Both the position numbers and the translations under genes were made by a program. From positions 46,762,201-46,826,200 of the forward strand of contig OY821774.1 of the NCBI GenBank assembly GCA_963682175.1: a DNA stretch of 64,000 nucleotides, in the 5' to 3' direction. Position 1 is the first letter of the stretch; every line of letters begins with the position of its first letter. Shown in pieces: positions 32,771-44,638 of this stretch. The notes under the pieces were generated by a model, which was not told the DNA's origin, made no database searches, and saw only the letters and a list, made by a program, of their open reading frames with translations. The stretch comes from Triglochin maritima. Its lineage: Eukaryota; Streptophyta; Magnoliopsida; Alismatales; Juncaginaceae.

Positions 32771-35269
32771 TCAGCGAAGATGGTGCCTGCAAAAACACTC
32801 AAAGGATGTTACCAAATAGTTTAAAGGAATGATGTGGTATGAGCGTTAACCAAAGAAGGAGGCGCCAAGTTGCCAATGCATAATTGCATTTACCTAAGTG
32901 TTTTTTTCGTTCCACGTCTGATCTTACAACGGATTGTGGGGAGACCAAGGCGTTGATGCGCCTCATACCGATGACAACCAGAAAAGCCTGGACGGTAGCA
33001 TTAAGAACTGTTATACGATGACGGGATCAAAATGTGCAAAAGACCAATTGAATTAAGCGTTGCAAGAAAAAAAAGTACGAAGTAATTGAACTGGAAGATT
33101 AAGCAGGATTCAGCACAAACCATAATAGACACCCTCCACCTCGAGTACATCGAGCTGCAAAGAGCACTAAAGTGGTTAGTAAAGATGGAGATGACCACCC
33201 TTATTTATCAGGCACCCTACAGTACTAAGGCTCACAGATATTCCTTCTGGTGGTGCAAGCTTCAAATACTTTCATCATGTGTTAAGGGAATTAGAATCCA
33301 AAAATGCTGAAATTGGAGGGAGTTATAATACATACTTACCTTTATCTAAAGAGCAAGAAAAATAAATTGGCTATATCCAAAATAATTCTCCTTACAAGTG
33401 AGTTCATTTTAGGGAGAAATGGTACTATAATACTACTATTATCGTGACATAATTTCCACCACAGTTAATTGAACAAAAAAAAACAAAATAAGTTCATAAG
33501 TATTACCAGTACATAATGCCATAAACCCATAGTAACATTAAGAGTACATATATGGTGTCCCATTTTTATTATTATGGGAAAGTATGTGTCAAGGCGAATC
33601 TAGTCATGCTAAGCATGGATCTGGATTTAAGCCCTTACACTTCAATTTCATTGTTAGCACTTTTGCCAAAATGTAGTCGCTTGTAAGAGTCATTAATTAT
33701 TATAGTCATGATGAATGCAGTGGTTTTGCAAGACACAAAGACAGTTTACACTTTACACAGCATCGCGTACAAACTTAAATACAAAGAGACAGAATGTAAC
33801 AAGCTTAAGTTACTACTCTTACAGGTTCTTGAAGTCCAATTTCACGAATACTTTCCATTAGGTCCCGGACCTTCTGAGGATCATTTTCTCTTGTACGCAT
33901 CAATGGCCTTCGTATCTTATCAAGCGGGATTTCCAGAATCATGGAGCCTGACTTGGGCTTAGAAAACGGAACACCTGAAGGCAACAAATTAATCTTCATA
34001 ACATAGAAAAACAACAGAGAATATTAAGTAGGGATTCAAGAATATTTTCATAAGATAACAAACAAATAAGAAGAAAAAATACCGTCAAAACACAAGAAAG
34101 GAAACAAATAGCCATATCAGGTAGCATTTATAAGAATTTCAAATAACCCGCACCAGTTTGGTTACTGTAAAAGAAAATGATATGGTCCATCAGTAGAACA
34201 AACTAACAAAATGTTATGGTACATGAATAGAACCTACTAACAAAAGTGCCTTGATTATACTTCGGAGTCGTAAGACATGAGTTTTTCTTTCCAGTCACTC
34301 TTGTTCAAAAATTGCTATGTATAATTTCATAGTTGAATATGGTATTACTTTTCGTTGCCGATCTTTTACTACACCATATTACGGTAAAATCAAACAGTGG
34401 GAAAATAACATCAAATACCTTAGCCCATCATTAGCTCAAATATCATAACATTTCAGAAATAATTATTAATTAAAAAGAAGAAGACCATATTGTTAGCTAA
34501 CATCTCCAATTAAAACCAAAGAAACATAAACTAAAACCATAGTTAACAGTACTTAAAAAATAAGAAAAAACCCAAAACTACGATATTTTAAAATCCCTTT
34601 AAACCCACTAAAACACATAGACAAGTGCTCAAGCGAGTTTGCAAATTTGCTTACAATACAACATAAATTAGTGTAAAAAAGGAACAAAAAAACCCCAGAA
34701 AGTTCAGAGCTCTCTTCTAAATCCCCAAATAACCCCAAAAAAGGTTCTAATGATGCATAAAGGCAATCCCAGAAGTGGGTTTCCTTCACTTTCTCATAAA
34801 ATAACACAAATTAACGTAAAAAGCAATTTTTTATGCCACAGAACCAACAAAACCCGGAAAGTTTAGATCTTTCTCTAATTCTGTTCTAAATCCCCAAATA
34901 ACCCAATATAACATGGTTCTAATGATGCATAAAGGAAAACTCAGAAGTGGGTTTCCTTCACTTTCTCATAAAATAACAAAAAATAACGTAAAAAACGATT
35001 TTTTATGCCACATAACCAACAAAACCGGGAAAGTTGAGAGCTTAAGAACTTTCTCTAATTTTGTTCTAAATCCCTTAATGACCAAATAAAGACAAGCGCA
35101 GAAGTGAGTTTGCTTCACTGCCTCGTAACGTAACAGAAACTAGTGTAAAAAGACAACTTTTTAAAGGACTAGAGGTTTGGGATTTACCGTTGGAGGAGGC
35201 CCTGATGGGGTTGAGAGAGGAGAAGCCATTGGTCGGGTGGGGAAGACGAAGAATGGAGAAATTTGCCAT
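32771..35269 (-). CDS. SRX: Sulfiredoxin, organelle-targeted
   Basis: The enzyme reduces overoxidised (sulfinic) 2-Cys peroxiredoxins using ATP. The plant enzyme acts in plastids and mitochondria. Five coding exons, 35269-35188, 33974-33823, 33154-33121, 32987-32894 and 32786-32771, give 125 aa, the same length as Arabidopsis SRX. The ParB/sulfiredoxin fold is covered by LDKIRRPLMRTRENDPQKV (about 47-65), MESIREIGLQEP (67-78) and the active site GFSGCHRYEAHQ (90-101), with catalytic Cys94. The C-terminus reads RHHLR. Residues 1-27 are Ser/Pro-rich without acidic residues, fitting a transit peptide. Exon 3 is only 34 bases and the last coding piece 16 bases. All junctions are GT-AG and in frame. 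An upstream ATG lies in another frame. The gene appears intact. Confidence 0.95.
34640..35160. repeat. Tandem duplication (about 172 bp) in sulfiredoxin intron 1
   Basis: GGTTCTAATGATGCATAAAG occurs at 34743 and 34915, 172 bases apart, with matching flanks (GAAGTGGGTTTCCTTCAC, TTTTTTATGCCACA). A third, more diverged unit ends near 35150. The array begins about 30 bases downstream of exon 1 in the direction of transcription. Confidence 0.75.
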
Positions 35270-37864
35270 TTGGTCGCGACCACAAACGCAACCCAAACCC
35301 CAACCCAAACCTCTCTCTCAAGTCTCAACTCAACCCCAGAAGACAACAAACAAGGTTGGATTGGAAGCAAACTGTTGCTTGGAAGTTGGACTTATTATAA
35401 CTCCTAACATGGGCTTCTTTTATGGCCCAATGTTTGTTCCAATCAGTTGCCCATTTAGGACCCAATGTTGGGTCCACGACAAAATGCATTTTTGGATTTC
35501 GATACCACTGGAAGATTTTTTTTTATACCGATAATTAGATATGCGAATGAATTTCTAGAGTTGTTTAACTAAATTCCTATGACCACCTACACCTGGGTGC
35601 CGGGTCAGGCCAGAGGCAGGCCGTCGTGCCGGGCAGTTCATTTTAACAGCTCTTAGAGTCCAAACTTTTAGGAAATTTCTTATTATTTTATGTCATGTTT
35701 ATATCTAATTAGAAGATACTTTGAAGATTTCGTTAGACAATACATCTGGGGATCCATCGAGCTTCTCGTCATCCAAACAGCTCCGACTTCTGCCAGAAAG
35801 AAGTAACTTCTGAGATCAAAAATCTAAAAACTAACTTCCTATAAGAATATAACGTTTGAGAGTCTCATCCAAACACACACTAATTAGCACCGAGGGACCA
35901 TCATACACCCTCACCCTCAGACAATTGCTTTTTATATCAGTCGTGTTTAAAGTTATCAGAGAAAAGAGGTCTGAACAATAATGCTAGACAAGCTGAAACA
36001 TATATAACAAGTCACTTTAGGGTTTACCTAATTACCTTACCTTGACCAAATGTTACATTTTCATTTTTATATTCACTAGCTATACTTTCTTCCCCTTCCT
36101 CTCTCTTTGTTAAATAAAAAAATGTTCAAAATTATACTTGCTCCACTCACAAGTCACGACCCTACACGAAGGGAATAATGTTCACCAACGTATTTCAAAC
36201 TTATAAATATAAACTAAAAAACGAAAGGGTGGATGAAAGTGCAGTAATCATAAGTAATGGAGAGATTGATTTTCAAAACGTAGTTCAAAACCATCTATTC
36301 AGGTTCTGAAGGTCGGCGACGTGAAGCAGTGATACATACGAAGTTATTGTTCGAACACAAGATTTATTTCAACAAAAAAACGCACTTCCACACAAGTAAA
36401 GACACCACTAACCAAAATTAGCAACATGCTAGTTGAACTAGATAAGCATGGCATTCTTAGCCCATTAACCATCTTGGAGGGAGTCTAATTAACCAATTAC
36501 ACACTAGCCAATGCAACCAAAATTAAAGTTGATCAAAATCCACTAAATGGTCAAAATCATAAAGGAGAAGCAATGTTAATATTTATTTAAAATTTAAATA
36601 AATGCAACTACTGTACCTAAAATGAAATGATGCAGCGAATATGCACGTCCAAATGAATTTTAAATAGATCATTTGCAAGACAGAGATGACTGATGACAAG
36701 CATAAAGAAACACAAATTATCAAAGAAAATTTCGAGAAAAATCAAACTTCCACAGCCAACACGACACGTCTCTGGGATTCTTGATTAAGCACAACAAAAA
36801 ACCAAAAGGTGATGAAGTATTTGGATATTGACGTAGAAATTAATTTCGAACAATCCCACACGCAACAAGAAATATATGTACCATTCCATTCTATCAAAGG
36901 CTTTTGATAGATCAAATCGAAAACAGTCGATGTGGTTGGACACCATCTTCTATTATGTGTCTAGAACTATAGGCATTTTGAGAGGAAAAAATAATTTGAG
37001 TACGCATTACAGCTTTTTATTGATAATATTATATTTTTTTATCAGTGAGAGTCAATAATTATTCTAATTCAACACAAACACATCATACCCGACACAAAAT
37101 GTCATGGAGATGGAGAGGATATATCTTCTAATAATATATACACATTAAAATAGATATCCAAGAAAGAAATATATAAAATTCAACATTACAAGTCCACCTT
37201 CACGACCATGCATGCCATGTTACATCATGAAACCCAAGACAACCTCTTCAACAAAAAACCACTTTTGAATTATGATGGTCGGTTGATGGATTTGGAATCT
37301 CCATTCGAAATAAAATACTTCCATTTGATTTTATTGTTTCTAAGATATTACGGAGACTAAATTTTTTCTGTACTTTTTTGAACAAATTAATGCATACATT
37401 TTTTGTTGATCTTAAAAAGAAGAATTAAACATTCAAAGCCCACGGCGATACCACATAGGTTTGATGGGCACATTGGATCGAGTTTTTTGAAAGAAAATTA
37501 GCGTTATCTTTACGAAATAAACAATAATAAATCAAGAATGATAGCAAAAAACTGTTGGCAGCTCAAACTTGCCTTCACGATCATTTTTACAAATTTCCAA
37601 AAAATATCCCCGGGAAGAAAGAAAATCACGAAAATACCAGGATTGACAGCCAAATGATGAAGACAATGGGCATGTAAAATATATTTTTGAAAAAGCAACT
37701 CATACATTGTTAAAATAAAAATAGAGTTCTCATCATGTAAAGTATTTCAAACAGTTTGATTGTTTGCTGAATATAAGTTAAATATCTGTCTTCTTTCTCT
37801 CATTACGTTCTCTCTCTCATTCTCTCTTGCACATTTTTTGCTGATCTTTTGATTAACTCCAAAC
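35270..37864. other. Divergent intergenic region between sulfiredoxin and the coiled-coil gene
   Basis: Both neighbouring genes read outwards, so both promoters should lie here. No coding region or transposon could be defined. Just before 37865 there is an AATATAAGTTAAATAT stretch (about 37770) and a CT-rich leader (TTCTCTCTCTCATTCTCTC region, 37790-37830) of the kind found near plant transcription starts. Confidence 0.4.
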
Positions 37865-40800
37865 ATGTCCCAAGAGGAAGCATTGACGAAGATGCCCATA
37901 CTTGATAGACAACCAGCTTTCCTCTACGAAGGCAAGTGATTTTCCTAGTTCTTAGAACGAAATCGATATTTTTTTGGTTGTCTTGTCAAGGGAAGTGTGA
38001 TTGTTTCTTTGAATTTCAATCCTTGCATCTTTGTCGTGCGTATAATGAGCGGAGAACTCCATAAGATGGGGGAAAACGATAGCTTGACACAAGGTTTGTG
38101 GACAAGTGATTGCCTGGTAATGAGCAATGAATATCGGTTTTTGATCTTTCTGCTAAACATAATCTATTTAACCCATTACTCATTGGATACTTGCTACAAA
38201 TGTTATGTAAATATTGAGAGCAGTGGTTATTCAATCATTTAATAACCAGGGTCGTGATCACTATGAGTCAAATTGAATGAACATGCAATGGCATGATAGA
38301 TCAATACTTTATCTACTTTCGGATTTATCAATTTCAAAATCAGTTTTTCCAGAGCTATTCAAGATCATAATTGAAAGGAATTAGTCAAATAAATCTGTAA
38401 TTAACTTGACCTCTTTTAGTATGTATATTTGAGAATCTTCTCATATGTGCTTAAACATAACCAAGTTCTTATTGGATGATAAGATCTTCACTTATTTCCT
38501 ACAATTCAATCTTTATAGATTATGTGAAAGTTTAACTAGTCTCTGATTAAATAATATGCTTTCAGTTTCATTATTATGCACCTAAACAACCACTAAAAGC
38601 TTGTCATATGTATAACATACTTCATTGTGAAAAATTGATTCTATTGTGAATCATATTTAATTTTTATATGTCAATTGTGAATCATATTTAATTTTTAGTC
38701 TCTGGAATCAAAATCTGATTATCAAAATGGAATTTCAAACATATCCTAAGTTGATTCAAAACTTGACTAAATCGAAAAAAATATGATGCTCCAACAAGGG
38801 TAGAAGATCTTAGACTTTATATTCTTGTGTATTATTGAATCATACTATCCTGAATACGATTCATTAGCCTCTATTGTGATTCCTACCTTTGCGATGACCG
38901 TTGGAAATCGGTAATGTAAAACCTACATGTTTGCCTTTGAAGGCATCACATAACTAACAGTTTGATCTCAGTATTGATCTAAGTTCATCTAACACAAAAC
39001 TAAGATCTAATATTATCTATTGTTTTCATTGCATCAATACACATCTTACTGTAAATTTGACCAACTGAAGATTAACGACCGATGAATGCTTTCACACTGC
39101 AGATATTTTCCTCGAATGTGCATTTGATTTGTAGTGTTTAGAATTAGTCAATTTAGGCATTTCATAAGAAATTTTCAAAGGGTACACTAAAGAAGTTGTT
39201 TCCATAGTCTAAATTTTAGCCTTGCTACATCTATTCTAGTCACACTGATGCTTAAAGTTAAGATTAAGGACATTTGTACTCTAATCGCCTTAAAATTTTC
39301 ATAGCTGTTTTTTTTTTCTTTAAGATTTTATTATATAAAAATAAGCCAAAGAAAGCAGACATGTTCTCTTTCAAACGGGTAAGTGTAATTTGAAATTCAT
39401 TTTCTTTTAGCAACTTACAGATATATTTCCTTGAATTTTTTGCCTTTGTGTGTTTCTTCTGAAGCCATAAACATTTAATTTTAAGCAGAAGAAAAGAAAC
39501 TAACAGATATGTATACATCTTTTTTTTCAATTTTCAGATGATCCTACAAAAGAGAATCAGGATTCTGCATCAGACCAAGTGAAGACCAGAGATTTTGAGG
39601 TATTAGTAACTTTGTCTTGCATCTTTATGTATATTTTTGAAAACTAACATTTTTTTTTGGATTCTTTTGATAACAAACATTTTTTGACCAATAAAAATTA
39701 ACATTGATTTAATGAATTACAAATGAGGGAACAATTTATAGCGAATTATTATTTTCTTGATGAGAAGGTGGCACCCCAATCAAACAACCAGCATTTGAAC
39801 TCGTCCAACGTCGAATTTTCAAGCGAGTCGGATTCCAAAGAGACGGAGGCCAAGCTTCTGGAGGCCACAGTGAGGCTCAAGATGAGGGACTCTGAGCTAA
39901 AGAACTTAAGAGAAAAGCTGATGTCACTCGAAACCAAAGTCGAATTGTACGAGATCAAGAAAGCCGAGCTGGAGGAGGCATTGCTGAAAATCAAGAGACT
40001 TGAAGAGATCGCGAGGGAGTCCCAAGTCAAGGTAAAGAAGATGGAGAGCGAGAACGAGGGATTGGCCAACACTAACTTCAAGCTCACCCAAGACTTGGCC
40101 TCCTACGAGTCCAGGCTGACAGAATTGCAGAAGAGTCACAACTTGGTCCTCGTCGAGAGGGAGGAATTGCTCGGGCAACTTACCGCCTCGAAACAGATTG
40201 TCGAGGAACTTAACAAGCAGGTTTCTGCTGACGGGGAGAAAATTCAGTCCCAGGTTGGACTTTTTTTAATTGTGTTTGTACATTTGTTTTCTTGTTTGGT
40301 GTTGTTACTTTCGGTGTCTGTAGATTTCTTCTGTTTTGGAAGAGAATAATTCACTCCATGAAGTGCATCAGAGCGCCAAGAATGAGCTTCAGGCTGAGAT
40401 TAGCCGGCTCGAGGAGCAACTTAAAGAGAAGGTGGCAAAGGAGAGCTTTCTGAAGGGTCATATAGAAAATCTCGAGGCGGAGCTTGTGGTGAAGTCGGTG
40501 ATGCAAGCTAGAATAGCGGAGCTCGAAGAGGAATTGGTGATTGTGGATAAACAATTTAAAGATGAGGTAAGAGATCTTTTGAAATCAGTAATCAAAGAAT
40601 CATGATGTTATGATAGATTGTTGAATTTAGCTTAACAATATTTCATGCTATTCCTTTTGGATTAATTAATACTACTGGGTTTTTTTTTGGCTTTTGTATT
40701 ATAATGGAGTAACTTAAAATGACTCAACTGTTTGTACTTGGTGGTTGTGAAATGTTAGAAGGTCATTTGTTTTAGATCAAGATAAATTTCAAACAACAAG

Positions 40801-42636
40801 TCTTTGTTTGTCATAAGGGTGAGGTTCTGTTAATTTTATCCCTCCTCACCTAACCCAGAGAGGAGGCCCCTTTCTAGTCTTGCGATAATGTTGACGTTAA
40901 CGAGTCTTATATTAGATGCAAATGACCAATTTCAAGTTTAACTGAATTCCACTTTGATCTTAGATTGTGGAACTCAGATTTATTGACTTTGAATAGAATC
41001 CTACTTGTTAGTTTGCTTATTAAAACATTAATAAAGTATAACTAGTATAAGTAATCTTGTTTACAGTTCTACTTCTTTAAGTGCAGTTTATTCCTCACAT
41101 TATTTCAGTAATGTTAAAAATTCAGGAACATTTGGTGCTACATGAAATTAAATTCTAGTTGTGATAATAATTATTAGATACAATTTTATGTGATGATCTT
41201 TTTTAATCACACAGAAAACAGCCGGATCAAAGAAGGAGCTAGAAAGACAAGTATCCATGAAACAATCTGCCGATGAGATTGAAACCAAACAGAGACAAGT
41301 TCAGTATCTGGAGAGGCAAGTCGCGGATCTTCAGAAGAATCTAATGCTTCTCGACTCACAGTACAAGGAGAAAATGGATACTGTAGTTCATCAATCATAC
41401 GGTAGAGCCGAGGAGGAACACCAATATGTTGCGGGCTTGGAGTACAAAGTTAAGCAACTTGAGGGCAAACTCGAGACAACTGAAGAGTACTACAAGGAGA
41501 GGGTAAGTTCTTTAATTTCTTGTTAATTAACAAACTTCCTTTGACGTCTTTCGTTATCGCGACACGCTAGCGCTTGTGGTACGATCATGTCAACATGTGA
41601 AGAGATTACCAATAAAAATTATTGTGTACAGGGTGTAGAAGAACACAAGAAACTAGAGCTTGCGGTCTCGGAGATTGATGACCTAAGGAGCAAATTGCAT
41701 TGCATTGCTACACTGCAGAACATGATTGCTGAACTAGAGAATGAGCTGCGAATTGCAAACACAAAGAAGGTAAAGAAGCCAACTTAATTGCTCTAGAAGA
41801 AAACAAGACCAAGTTTATAACCTCGATATACGTAATTATAATTGAACCTAAATCTATTGGCAGATAGATATCATTGATTATGTCAGTTTGTTATTTTGCA
41901 TGCTTTGCTATTTGCATCGAAGGTTCATATGTTGTGTTATTTAGGTGTAAACTTATCATTTTCTTCATATTTAAAGTAAAATTTAACCATTTCAAACATC
42001 TGTTGGGAGAATCAGAAAAAGACTTGGAAACCAGTACTCAGGTAGTGGTCAAAATTGCAGTTTAGTGTCCGCCGAATTTTTTTCGAGAAGTACTAATTAC
42101 ACCAATTGATTTATAATTTCCTGGTAAATAAACGATTTATAATTCTAAAAAGTAGCAACGTCGAGCTTTATGCACTTTTAGTTCAAGTCTCTTGAGTACT
42201 ATTCTATTCACAATAATCTGAGTATAAAATTACGTCGATTGTTTTGTTGCAATTAAAAATTCAGCAATGTCACAAGTAAGAGATGTTCTTATTCCGTGCT
42301 AACGATAAATAAATCTTATGCGAAGTTTGTCACCACTGCACAATAGCAGTATTCATAAGGGAACAAGGTGATATACATTAATTTCATTTTGGTTGGTCAC
42401 AGGTCAACGAAGAAGCCGAAGACGGCAAAGAGAACACAAAGACAAGAGACTTCTCACCCGACCTAACCGACAAATCCAACGCGAACAGCGACAATGTGGC
42501 GAATGACCACAGCCAAAATTCAGCAACAAGCATGTCAGTGAAGACAGCTGCTAAACCAGTGGGACTACCAATCAAGTTTGTGGTGGCATTTGCTATAGTG
42601 TCTCTGTTGGTTGGTTTAGCTGTGAAGATGTGTTAG
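37865..42636 (+). CDS. Coiled-coil protein with C-terminal membrane anchor, family not recognised
   Basis: Seven exons give an open frame of 506 aa: 37865-37931, 39538-39599, 39765-40253, 40324-40566, 41215-41502, 41632-41769 and 42403-42636. Intron 1 has a GC donor (AAG|GCAAGT); the others are GT-AG. Exon 3 could also start at 39768. Residues about 60-425 are heptad-rich, charged coiled coil (for example SRLEEQLKEKVAKESFLKGH). Residues about 430-480 are polar and probably disordered. A hydrophobic segment, IKFVVAFAIVSLLVGLAV (about 486-503), ends three residues before the stop. That layout suggests a tail-anchored protein with its coiled coil in the cytosol. I cannot name a family. Phase and repeated in-frame splice sites make the gene itself secure; function is unknown. 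Confidence 0.85.
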
Positions 42637-42971
42637 ATTGTGTTGTGTCTCAATTTGGTTCTCTTTTTTGTGGATTCATATTGGATATGAGCAAGTGATC
42701 AAGTGGACCAGAATAAGGCTTGATGGAGAGAAGTGAAGTTTTTTTGTTTTTTGTTCATGGCCAATGTCTTTGTTTTGGATTACATAGATTTGGTTTTAAT
42801 TTCTTTCTTGATTTTATTGTTGGGAGATGTAATGGTTTCAGAATTTTAAGTACTCTTTGCTTTTTAATTTTTGTTTATGTTTTCTGTACTTTTGAGTTGT
42901 GTTTTGATCAGTGAAGTTGGAGGACAAGGTACCCTTTGGAATGCTTAAATATTGTTATATTTTTTGCTGAT
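42637..42971 (+). other. 3' flank of the coiled-coil gene
   Basis: T-rich sequence expected to hold the 3' untranslated region. The 64-aa frame at 42720-42914 is not considered a gene. It runs directly to the fold-back element. Confidence 0.5.
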
Positions 42972-42980
42972 ATTATGGAA

Positions 42981-43405
42981 GGAAAAAATTTCAAAATAAT
43001 CAAAAAAAAATAAAAAATTGGAAAAATATGTACTTCAGAAACTTAATTGGCAAAGTATGCCCATTGAAAAACGGCACCACAGGTGCCGTTTTCATTAAGT
43101 GAAACGGCACTGTAGATGCCGTTTTTACTTGGGCAAATTTTTTCTTGGTTTCGAGATGTCGTTTTTATTTAATACATGTTAAACTAGAAACGGGTCGGTC
43201 GGGGGAAACGACATGTATTAAATAAAAACGACATCTCGAAACCAAGAAAAAATTTGCCCAAGTAAAAACGGCATCTACAGTGCCGTTTCACTTAATGAAA
43301 ACGGCACATGTGGTGCCGTTTTTCAATGTGCATACTTTGCCAATTAAGTTTCTGAAGTGCATATTTTTCCATTTTTTTTTTTTTGATTATTTTGAAAAAA
43401 ATTCC
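42981..43405. mobile_element. Fold-back MITE with about 195-bp arms and 9-bp target duplication
   Basis: The left arm (42981-43179) and right arm (43211-43405) are inverted copies of each other with few mismatches, separated by a 31-base loop. An exact 9-bp direct repeat ATTATGGAA flanks the element (42972-42980 and 43406-43414). Each arm itself contains smaller hairpins (AACGGCACC...GGTGCCGTT and AACGGCACTGTAGATGCCGTT). A 9-bp duplication and very long terminal repeats fit a Mutator-type fold-back element. It has no coding capacity. A transcript through it would form one long hairpin. Confidence 0.9.
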
Positions 43406-43414
43406 ATTATGGAA

Positions 43415-43714
43415 TGTAATTATTTACTATGCAAGGATGGTGTGGTTGTGTTGCGCAAACCTAGTTTATATGTTTTCTACAGTGTAGATAAATTTCCTAA
43501 TTTTTTGTTTTACGAAAAAAATTAACATAATTTGAAAAGAAATGGAATGATAATGGTAAACACCCTAGATTGAAAAGAAAATACAACGACGGTATATTGC
43601 AAGTTGTAAGTTGTAACACCATGAGATATCGTAGAACTTGATATATGAAATAACTATAACAAAAGGTAAGGGTTATTTGCAAATAACCTCTTATAATAGC
43701 GTTTTGAATGACAT
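43415..43714. other. Spacer between fold-back element and MULE derivative B
   Basis: AT-rich, nothing recognised. Confidence 0.4.
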
Positions 43715-43887
43715 AAATCTTTTGAAAAGTTATTCATCGCCGGAAAACTACTTAAATCGTTCGTACAGATTATCATTTTGTCATTCTCTCATTTCTACTG
43801 TTATAACGCGATATTTTACCCTCCTATCACACATCTCTCTTCATCTTTCTCTTATAGTAATAAAAAATAATGTTTTGGAGGTCACTA

Positions 43888-43922
43888 ATGAGCCAACGGA
43901 CGCCCCGGTGTACTCAAATCTG
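43888..43922 (+). pseudogene. Relic first exon of a plant mobile domain gene
   Basis: The exon reads ATG, then codons for MSQRTPRCTQIW, and stops at a GT donor (TCTG|GTAAAAT). The large MULE at 9180-9146 has the same exon on its minus strand, reading RNQRTSRCTRIW with an identical donor context. Only this exon is kept; the rest of the gene is deleted. It shows that the family's plant mobile domain gene starts just inside a terminal repeat. Confidence 0.7.
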
Positions 43923-44189
43923 GTAAAATATCTAACATCTTTTTAATAAAAAATAATAAAAATAAATAACGGACGTTCGCCAGATCCGACACTCCCATGG
44001 GGGCGGCGTCTGGCTAAGACGCCTCCCATGAGGGGGGTGTTTTACCCAGACACCCCTTCCTAGGCGGGACGGCTCCGTCGGACGCCCGCAATTTTTTATA
44101 TTTTTTTATTAAAAAGATAATTGATTATAAATTAGATAATTATTGAATTAATTAATAAGTTAATAATTACTATATTCGGATGACTGATA

Positions 44190-44400
44190 CTTATTCGGTA
44201 CACCGAATAGAGATTTCCAAAGAAATTTTGAAGCTACTGAGGATAAATATTCAGATGACCGGGTAGAGATCGGTAAACCGACCCAATGATTCCAGGAAGA
44301 TCAAAATCTTACTGTCTTTACGATCACGGTTGACCGATGGAAACTCGGTCATCCGCATGGAACATGTTCGGTAGACCTAGAGGCAAACGGTCGACCGTCC
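44190..44400. repeat. Palindrome variants inside MULE derivative B
   Basis: Units such as TTCGGTACACCGAA (44195), ATCGGTAAACCGA (44269), CACGGTTGACCGA (44325), ACTCGGTCATCCG (44344) and AACGGTCGACCG (44388) lie 15-70 bases apart. They have the same frame as the LTR arrays but more altered centres. Confidence 0.7.
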
Positions 44401-44410
44401 GACATCTCAC

Positions 44411-44638
44411 CTTACAACGAGTTTTTGCAAGTGATGAAAATTCAAAAAAATTCAGATCCAACAATTTCAAAATCTAAAAAATTACGGATCAAAGAGTTGG
44501 AGCGAGACCCCCGAACGACTTGTCGAGGTGATATTTGTAACTCGGGATGTTTTACCGCCGGGGGATTTTGGATCTTAAAAATTGTTGGATCTGGAATTTT
44601 TTTGAATCTTTATCACTTGCAAAAAAACTCATTGTAAG
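44411..44638. repeat. Small inverted-repeat element in MULE derivative B
   Basis: Arms of about 58 bases (44411-44468 and 44581-44638) are inverted near-copies, starting CTTACAACGAGTTTTTGCAA and ending CAAAAAAACTCATTGTAAG. The centre is about 110 bases. No target duplication was found, so it may be a nested MITE or an intrinsic hairpin. Confidence 0.7.

Noticed and set aside
42002..42042. Possible extra exon between exons 6 and 7 of the coiled-coil gene
   Set aside because: A GT donor follows a short charged stretch, but no acceptor gives a length divisible by three, so including it breaks the frame into exon 7.
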